From OFTM382 sp964448185 (GTDB lineage Bacteria; Planctomycetota; Phycisphaerae; Phycisphaerales; UBA1924): a stretch of 47,731 nucleotides of DNA. The notes under the pieces are model-generated. The model was not told the origin of the DNA. It made no database searches and was given only the letters and a program-made list of their open reading frames with translations. The stretch covers positions 1 to 47,731 of the forward strand of contig CAYUVO010000010.1 of assembly GCA_964448185.1 (NCBI GenBank), in the 5' to 3' direction. Position numbers and translations under genes: made by a program. Within the stretch, counting starts at the first letter, position 1. Each line of letters begins with the position of its first letter. Shown piece by piece: positions 42,497 to 47,731 of this stretch.

Positions 42497-44863
42497 TCAT
42501 TCTGAAAGTATATCGAGCAACGCGGCAGCCGCGGCATCGATGTCCTGTGGGATTTGGATGGCGCCGATGTTTGAACGTGCAGGGGTCTCGCTCTTTTCTC
42601 GCACCTTCGCGAAGGTCCACCCCTCGAACAGCCTGCGCGGTCCGTCCTCGAGAGCGTGCTGCGAGGGCGGCTCATGCTCGGCTCGCTGCTCGTTGATCGC
42701 GTCAAGGCTGATGTCGTGAAGTAGAACCCAGCCGCCCGGAGCAAGCACGGGTAGAAGTGCGAGCATGTCGAGCGTTGCAGCAGGGTGGCGGTGGTCCGCA
42801 TCAATGAGGGCGAGATGGATCGACTGCGCGGAAAAACTCCTGGACGCATCCCTAGCGGTGTGTCCGGTTCGGATGTGGATCGTGTGCTCGAGGTCTGGTG
42901 CGATCAGCAGAGCCGCTGCACCCACGGGACGTTCAAAATCAAAGTAACAGTAATCTAGGATGTCGAATGTCCAGACACCATACTGATCGCTCACAGGAGT
43001 GCCTGAGTGATCGCCAGTGGATTGCGGAACGAGTTGGTTGATCGCGTGTGCCAGGGCAGCGGTTGACACGCCTGACGCCGTTCCGATTTCGATACTAGTC
43101 GCTGCGTGTGTTGCCTCGACAAAGTCCCAAATGAACGCCGCGTCTCGGGTATTGATGTGTCCCTTGGCCCAGTGGGGCCAACCCACGAGTTTGCACAGGT
43201 CGGGTATCCAAGAGCGGTGGGGAGGCAGGCCGAGATCAACCCGATGCGGCGGAGCAGGGTCTAGATCCGTGGCATTCGGACGCATGATGATCGACCTTGA
43301 AGTTAGATCGGTACGCGGGCCTCGGCGAATGTCGTTGGTGGTTATAAGGTCAGTGGCGGTGTAGACGGGGCGCAGAATAGCGCCAGCCTGTTCGGCGATG
43401 GGGGCTGCGCGTTTTAGGATCTCAGGCTCGTACTCATCGGACGAGGGCAAGAGTGTGAGCCCGTGGAGTCTTCGCAGTCCCGAGTGGGCGCAGAGCGTAC
43501 CTGCTCTGAGAACGGGCACTCCATGTATCGAATCGACACCCGGGTTGTCATCGAGCACGCAGGCAACGGCCAACTCTGGTCCCGGCCATCCCGAACCTAA
43601 TAGCCAACGGGTGTGGCGACCCGCCCCGTAGAGCGCAACCGCCGACGTTCCTTCTCGGATGAGGCGTTCTTTGACCTCGCACCAGACGCGGTCCTTCAAT
43701 GCTTCTGTCTTGAATGACCCGGCGATGACGCTGGCATTGGGGATACGCTCGCGCGCATCGCACTCGGCAAAGAGCCCCTCGGCACTGCGGACCACCAGTT
43801 CGCTTGCGCCGAGCCTGCGCAGGTGGCCAGCGAGGTCACCAAGCCACGCGGGCCAATCCGGGGCGCAATATACGCCGTCGCTGTGTCCGGTCCGACGCCA
43901 GCGTTCATGCGCATGAGCGGATTCGACGGCCTCCTCGAAACGCTTCGCATGGAGCATATGAACCGCGCGGTGCCCGGCTAACCACCCCCGGGCACATTCT
44001 TGCACAGATCCATCACCACTATGGAACCGCGAGAACAAATCCCCCCAGTATTCTGCGATCTCGTCCCATACTTCGGATTCGCATGTATCGGGGGATGGGT
44101 CGAGTGAATCTAAGTTGAGGGGGGAATCGTCGCGTCTGCGGAACGAGACCGTAGATGCATCTCGGATGCGATCGAGCACCTCGAACTGATCTCGGAGACG
44201 CCACATATGGAGCACTATCCAGGGGGTGCGAAAGTCACCGAAATCCTGCTGAACCAGCACGCCGCCCGGGGCTAAGTGTCGCCCGAATGCACGCATGACG
44301 GTGAGATGCACGCCCCATGCTTTCGCGAGATCTACAAAGAGGAGACCGATCGGAGCTTGCTCTGGGTAGAGCGTGTCAGCAGCAGCGCCGTCTACTGATT
44401 CTGGGATGAGCCTCTCCCTCATCTCATATTTTTCACGCCTCGACATATGCAGCCGGTGAAAGAGATCTCGGAAGTTTTTGTTTGGTTCGAGGCCGAACAG
44501 GGCGAGCTCTGGTGATGCTTCGAATATTTGTTCGCTCGGTGCTTGAAAGCTGTCGTAGACGAGGACAGGGGCTTGGCTAAAGTCATGAGCAATCCGAGAG
44601 AGGCCGGAAGTGAGGGCTGCGGTTGACCCACCCAAAAAACACCCGAGTTCGACAACGCGACCGAGTGAGCCAACCTGTGTCGCGAGCCAAGAGAGGTAGT
44701 CAATTTCACGGCGGCGGAGCATCGTAGGAACAAGCTCATGTGGCTCAACGAGTTGTTCGTCCCACGGTACCTTGCAGCCCATCGGCCATCGCCCGAGCGA
44801 TCCGGGTGTGTCCGAAGAAGATTGGCAGGAGAGTCTTTCGGGTCGCATCTCGACAGTGTACAT
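42497..44863 (-). CDS. Large protein with two methyltransferase-like domains
   Basis: 788 residues. Domain 1 (about 45–240) looks like a TylF/class I methyltransferase: VVELGCFLGGSTAALTSGL, then PIGLLFVDLAKAWGVHLTVM and FGRHLAPGGVLVQQDF. A middle part (about 430–540) holds a small Rossmann-like motif, ALYGAGRHTRWLLGSGWPG. Domain 2 (about 590–750) repeats the pattern: SIEIGTASGVSTAALAHAI, HLALIDADHRHPAATLDML, LAPGGWVLLHDIS. Two such domains around a nucleotide-sugar-like binding patch recall surface-polysaccharide or natural-product tailoring proteins. The substrate is unknown. Start 44863 has no clear ribosome binding site; ATG 44848 is an alternative. It lies 60 bp downstream of the ABC-F gene on the same strand. 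Confidence 0.8.
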   Translation of the reverse strand: MYTVEMRPERLSCQSSSDTPGSLGRWPMGCKVPWDEQLVEPHELVPTMLRRREIDYLSWLATQVGSLGRVVELGCFLGGSTAALTSGLSRIAHDFSQAPVLVYDSFQAPSEQIFEASPELALFGLEPNKNFRDLFHRLHMSRREKYEMRERLIPESVDGAAADTLYPEQAPIGLLFVDLAKAWGVHLTVMRAFGRHLAPGGVLVQQDFGDFRTPWIVLHMWRLRDQFEVLDRIRDASTVSFRRRDDSPLNLDSLDPSPDTCESEVWDEIAEYWGDLFSRFHSGDGSVQECARGWLAGHRAVHMLHAKRFEEAVESAHAHERWRRTGHSDGVYCAPDWPAWLGDLAGHLRRLGASELVVRSAEGLFAECDARERIPNASVIAGSFKTEALKDRVWCEVKERLIREGTSAVALYGAGRHTRWLLGSGWPGPELAVACVLDDNPGVDSIHGVPVLRAGTLCAHSGLRRLHGLTLLPSSDEYEPEILKRAAPIAEQAGAILRPVYTATDLITTNDIRRGPRTDLTSRSIIMRPNATDLDPAPPHRVDLGLPPHRSWIPDLCKLVGWPHWAKGHINTRDAAFIWDFVEATHAATSIEIGTASGVSTAALAHAINQLVPQSTGDHSGTPVSDQYGVWTFDILDYCYFDFERPVGAAALLIAPDLEHTIHIRTGHTARDASRSFSAQSIHLALIDADHRHPAATLDMLALLPVLAPGGWVLLHDISLDAINEQRAEHEPPSQHALEDGPRRLFEGWTFAKVREKSETPARSNIGAIQIPQDIDAAAAALLDILSE

Positions 44864-44923
44864 TGGAAAAGCGGTCGATGAGTCGAGCGAGAGTGGCGTC
44901 GCATCTGCGAGAACAGGACCAAC

Positions 44924-46741
44924 TCAGCCGCCGGTTCGTATCGAGTCGAGTTCGGCCCACCGTGCGTAGAGGTCGGTCACTCGCTCGTGTCCATCCTTGA
45001 GCTTGGTGTAGATGAGAGTGGTTCGCTTGTGATCGGAGGTGAGTGACGGATCGGCGGCATCTACCTCAAGTTGCTCAACCTGAGCTTCGGCTTCGAGAAT
45101 CGCTTCTTCCATTGCGTCGTATTCCAGTTGCAGCTTGTAGGAGAGCTTCCCGGGCTTGGGCTTGCTTTGCTTCTTCGATGCGGTGCGGCCGGGCTTGGGC
45201 TTGTCGGCAGCCGCGCGTTCGGTCTTCAACTTCGCCGACTTCCATTGCTCAATCGAGGCGTACCAATTGGCGTCACCTTGATCGTTGAGCGCCATGTATT
45301 CCGTCGCGACGCGCTCGAGCAAGAAGCGATCGTGGGTGACCAGGACGATCGCACCGGGGAACTCAAAGAGTGCCTGCTCGAGTACTTCCAGCGAGGGAAT
45401 GTCCAGGTCATTGGTCGGCTCATCGAGCAGCAGCACCTCCGCAGGCGAGAGCATCAAGTTGGCGATCAGCACCCGCGCCTGCTCGCCCCCGGAAAGATCG
45501 CCAACACGCATCGAAAGCTGATCCGCATCGAACAAGAATCGTTCTGCCCACCCCGTGACGTGTATTGCCATTCCACGGGTGTGAACCGTGTCGCCAACGG
45601 GGCACAGCGCCTCCCGCAGAGACTGGTTCTGATCGAGCGATTCTCGGTGCTGGCTAAAGGTCACGATCTGCAGGTTGTCAGCTCGCTCGATCGTCCCCGA
45701 GTCCGGCTGGAGATCACCCGACATCAACCGCATGAGTGTCGTCTTGCCCGAGCCGTTTACGCCCATCAGCCCGATCCGCTGGCCGGGAGTCAGCGTGAGG
45801 TTCAGCGACGTAAAGAGCTGCTTGTTTCCCATCGACTTTGACACGCCGTGGATTGCAAGGAGTTTCTTCGTCTTGCGCTCGGTCGATTGGAAGGCAATCT
45901 GTGTGGTGCGCAAGGGAGCCAAGTTGCGGTCGGTAGTTGCCTTTAAATCCTTGCGGCGATTGGCGGCCGCTTCGACCTGGGTCTTGTTCCGGGTCTGACG
46001 CCCTTGGATCCCCTGCTGCAACCAGGCGGTATCACGCCGCACCTTGCTAGCAATGCTCGACTGCGCCGCCCGCTGGGCGTCAAGGAAATCAGACTTTCGT
46101 CTGACAAACTCGGTGTAATTTCCCGCAGCTTCAAAGGCACCCCCCGGGTAGGCCGCCGAGAGTTCGATGATGCGGGTCGCCGTGTTATCGAGGAATCGCC
46201 GGTCGTGTGTCACGAAGATCATCGCGATCGATGCTTGCTGGACGAACCCTTCGAGCCACAGAACCCCCTCAAGGTCGAGGTGGTTCGTCGGCTCATCGAG
46301 CAGCAGCACTTGGGGATCCTGAGCGAGCGCACTCGCCAGAGAGAGCCGCTTGCGCCACCCACCCGAGAGCGTCGCAACAGATTGTCCAAGGTCAGAAAAA
46401 CCCAGCTTCGAGAGCGCGATCGAGGCGCGCGTTGTCGCGTCCATGCCGGAATCGTCTTGGTCGTCCAAGCCCGCTCGGACCACCGACAGCGGGGTGGCGT
46501 CATCCGCAAACCGATCGTCCTGATCGACATACGCCGTGCGCAGGCCACGCTTCTGCTCGATCACCCCGGCATCGGGCATGAGGACTCCCGCGAGGATCTT
46601 CATCAGCGTCGTCTTGCCGCTGCCGTTGGGGCCGATGAGCCCGATGCGCTCGCCATCCTCGACATGGACCGACACGCCCTCGAACAAAATATTCGAGGGG
46701 TAGGCCTTCATCAAGTTTCGAGCACTCAAGAGTGTGGGCAT
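44924..46741 (-). CDS. uup: ABC-F ATPase of the Uup type
   Basis: About 605 residues, no membrane segments. Two ATPase domains: GPNGSGKTTLMKILAGVL, TLSGGWRKRLSLASAL, LLDEPTNHLD and then GVNGSGKTTLMRLMSGDL, LSGGEQARVLIANLML, LLDEPTNDLD. The linker is basic and Gln-rich; the C-terminus is Lys-rich then coiled-coil (YDAMEEAILEAEAQVEQLEV), as in Uup. Uup-like proteins act on ribosomes or branched DNA. ATG 46741 (MPTLLSARNLMKAY) fits the family; a GTG at 46774 is also in frame. Confidence 0.93.
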   Translation of the reverse strand: MPTLLSARNLMKAYPSNILFEGVSVHVEDGERIGLIGPNGSGKTTLMKILAGVLMPDAGVIEQKRGLRTAYVDQDDRFADDATPLSVVRAGLDDQDDSGMDATTRASIALSKLGFSDLGQSVATLSGGWRKRLSLASALAQDPQVLLLDEPTNHLDLEGVLWLEGFVQQASIAMIFVTHDRRFLDNTATRIIELSAAYPGGAFEAAGNYTEFVRRKSDFLDAQRAAQSSIASKVRRDTAWLQQGIQGRQTRNKTQVEAAANRRKDLKATTDRNLAPLRTTQIAFQSTERKTKKLLAIHGVSKSMGNKQLFTSLNLTLTPGQRIGLMGVNGSGKTTLMRLMSGDLQPDSGTIERADNLQIVTFSQHRESLDQNQSLREALCPVGDTVHTRGMAIHVTGWAERFLFDADQLSMRVGDLSGGEQARVLIANLMLSPAEVLLLDEPTNDLDIPSLEVLEQALFEFPGAIVLVTHDRFLLERVATEYMALNDQGDANWYASIEQWKSAKLKTERAAADKPKPGRTASKKQSKPKPGKLSYKLQLEYDAMEEAILEAEAQVEQLEVDAADPSLTSDHKRTTLIYTKLKDGHERVTDLYARWAELDSIRTGG

Positions 46742-47115
46742 ACCGGAAGCATCGCTCTGGGGGAAGACGGTCACGCAACGGGGAATCGTAGCGGGCCCGC
46801 TACGGTATCCAGCTCGCTTCCGAGGTGCTCAGGTCGCATAAACAAGGTGCATCAAAGACGCTTCAAGCCGCTCATTCGATGGCTCTCACTCGATGGGAGC
46901 GCAAGCATCGACGCGAAATGGAGCCACAAGCTGTACGTCTTGAGAGTGCCGGGGAATCCCGAGCCCGCCGCTGCCCGGCTCAGGCTGGCCTCCCCCCCAA
47001 CAGCGGCACCAATCACCGGATCAGGTGAGGGCGGGGCGCGGCCCCCAGCTATTCTGCCCGCAGTTGGAGCGCGAAACAGGGCATAACGGCGCGGCATCGC
47101 GCGATACAACGAGGA

Positions 47116-47373
47116 TCAGAAGCGCCCGACCGTAATCAATAAACTCTTGCAAGCACAGGGGTTTTCGCAAGATTCACCAACGCTTTTAACAAAGCGGGCG
47201 TCGCGGGCGGCTTCGGCGGCGTTCATCGCGTTGTTGGCCGCGATGACCAGCAGCGCAAAGTCGCCGGCCTGCTGGGTGGTCAGGCCGATCGCGGCGGCGT
47301 TGTCGGTCCACGGCGTCAAATGGTTCTGATAGAACATAACGCGCTCGACGATTTTGCGGGGGACGATGGTCAC
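47116..47373 (-). CDS. Short ORF, probably a truncated hypothetical gene
   Basis: 85 residues from GTG 47373, with TTAGGAG eight bases upstream, a good start signal. The first 55 residues (VPRKIVERVMFYQNHLTPW, TDNAAAIGLTTQQAG, AEAARDAR) resemble the front of small uncharacterised planctomycete proteins. The last part (KSVGESCENPCACKSLL) looks unrelated and may be the result of a deletion or rearrangement near 47200. The 374-bp stretch 46742–47115 between it and the ABC-F gene shows no gene that I can support. Confidence 0.5.
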   Translation of the reverse strand: MTIVPRKIVERVMFYQNHLTPWTDNAAAIGLTTQQAGDFALLVIAANNAMNAAEAARDARFVKSVGESCENPCACKSLLITVGRF

Positions 47374-47573
47374 GGCGGGTCTCCTAAGGGCGAATCTTGA
47401 GGGAGCACGCACCCCAGTGTCGATCGCCTTAGTTGATGCGTGGCCGCGGGGCCTTGCTCGACGTTGAGCAGGGGCTAAGAGTGGGCCCGCGCGTCCGGGT
47501 TCATCTGTGTCGATCGGCACGCGCGAAGGCCGACTTGAGGCTTCTATGAGAAACTGGGCGACATGCTCGATTC

Positions 47574-47731
47574 GCGTGGACGCGAAACTTGTTTGCGTGG
47601 CTGCAAGATCATGTTGCGTGGACGCAAGATCAACTTGCATGGACGCAAGTTCATGTTGCATGGCTGCAAGTTCATGTTGCATGGACGCAAGTTCATGTTG
47701 CATGGCTGCAAGTTCATGTTGCATGGACGCA
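47574..47731. repeat. 21-bp tandem repeat reaching the window edge
   Basis: Seven full 21-bp units plus 11 bases of an eighth, each built on GCATGG(A/C)(C/T)GCAAGTTCATGTT with the left units more degenerate. On the minus strand each unit encodes seven residues, MQHELAA or MQHELAS, a perfect heptad that would make a coiled-coil. The frame enters from beyond the right edge and continues to the stop at 47116. Whether it is translated or only a minisatellite cannot be told from this part. Confidence 0.85.

Noticed and set aside
46004..47086. 360-codon plus-strand frame opposite the ABC-F gene
   Set aside because: Antisense to well-conserved ATPase motifs; Arg/His-rich shadow composition.
47574..47731. 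CRISPR array
   Set aside because: The 21-bp units are directly adjacent with no spacers and no cas genes are near; it is a plain tandem repeat.

Overview
The window is a GC-rich stretch of a bacterial chromosome, most likely from a planctomycete of the Phycisphaerae type. The clues are an S10–spc–alpha ribosomal cluster without L30, an L17 with a large internal insertion, a secreted protein ending in two planctomycete-type dockerin-like Asp-rich repeats, a PEP-CTERM-like C-terminus, and many exported proteins of unknown function. No tRNA, rRNA, CRISPR array or transposase was found.

Layout. 1–2677: 3' part of purA, then uppS and cdsA (purine and lipid-carrier/phospholipid synthesis; cdsA carries a poly-G frameshift). 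3002–5295: a coiled-coil zinc-ribbon protein coupled to a GT39-like glycosyltransferase. 5421–9008: ruvB (minus) back to back with a Cu/Zn-type permease (plus), both apparently damaged at their shared boundary, then an exported unknown (minus). 9422–24671: a plus-strand block rpsJ-rplC-rplD-rplW-rplB-rpsS-rplV-rpsC-rplP-rpmC-rpsQ-rplN-rplX-rplE-rpsN-rpsH-rplF-rplR-rpsE-rplO-secY-rpmJ-rpsM-rpsK-rpoA-rplQ, closed by a strong terminator. pheS follows without pheT. 26189–31240: a large secreted matrixin-like metallopeptidase, msrBA on the minus strand, and a PEP-CTERM-like protein. 31338–32452: an orphan MalK-type ATPase with a poly-C frameshift.

From 32485 to 41102 eight minus-strand genes run in one direction. 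In transcription order they are a betaine-family ABC ATPase, its fused binding-protein/permease, egtB, egtD, a 5'-truncated ferric-reductase-like/Rieske protein, a membrane-anchored Cys-motif protein, a TPR/peptidase/PDZ protein and thyX. The first four suggest a locus that both makes ergothioneine (or a related thio-betaine) and transports it with an EgtUV-like system. 41362–42408 is rsgA with its switch I motif replaced by an AT-rich patch containing two stops. 42497–46741 (minus) holds a two-domain methyltransferase-like protein and an ABC-F ATPase of the Uup type. The right end has a short truncated ORF and a 21-bp tandem repeat running off the window.

The most interesting points are an XRE-like helix-turn-helix domain fused to ribosomal protein L22, an RGG-type tail on S5, a zinc-less short S14, a run of four hairpins between rplC and rplD, and the egtBD–EgtUV-like locus. 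Several genes are broken at homopolymers or cut at gene boundaries, so sequencing or assembly error must be considered before biology is inferred from those breaks.
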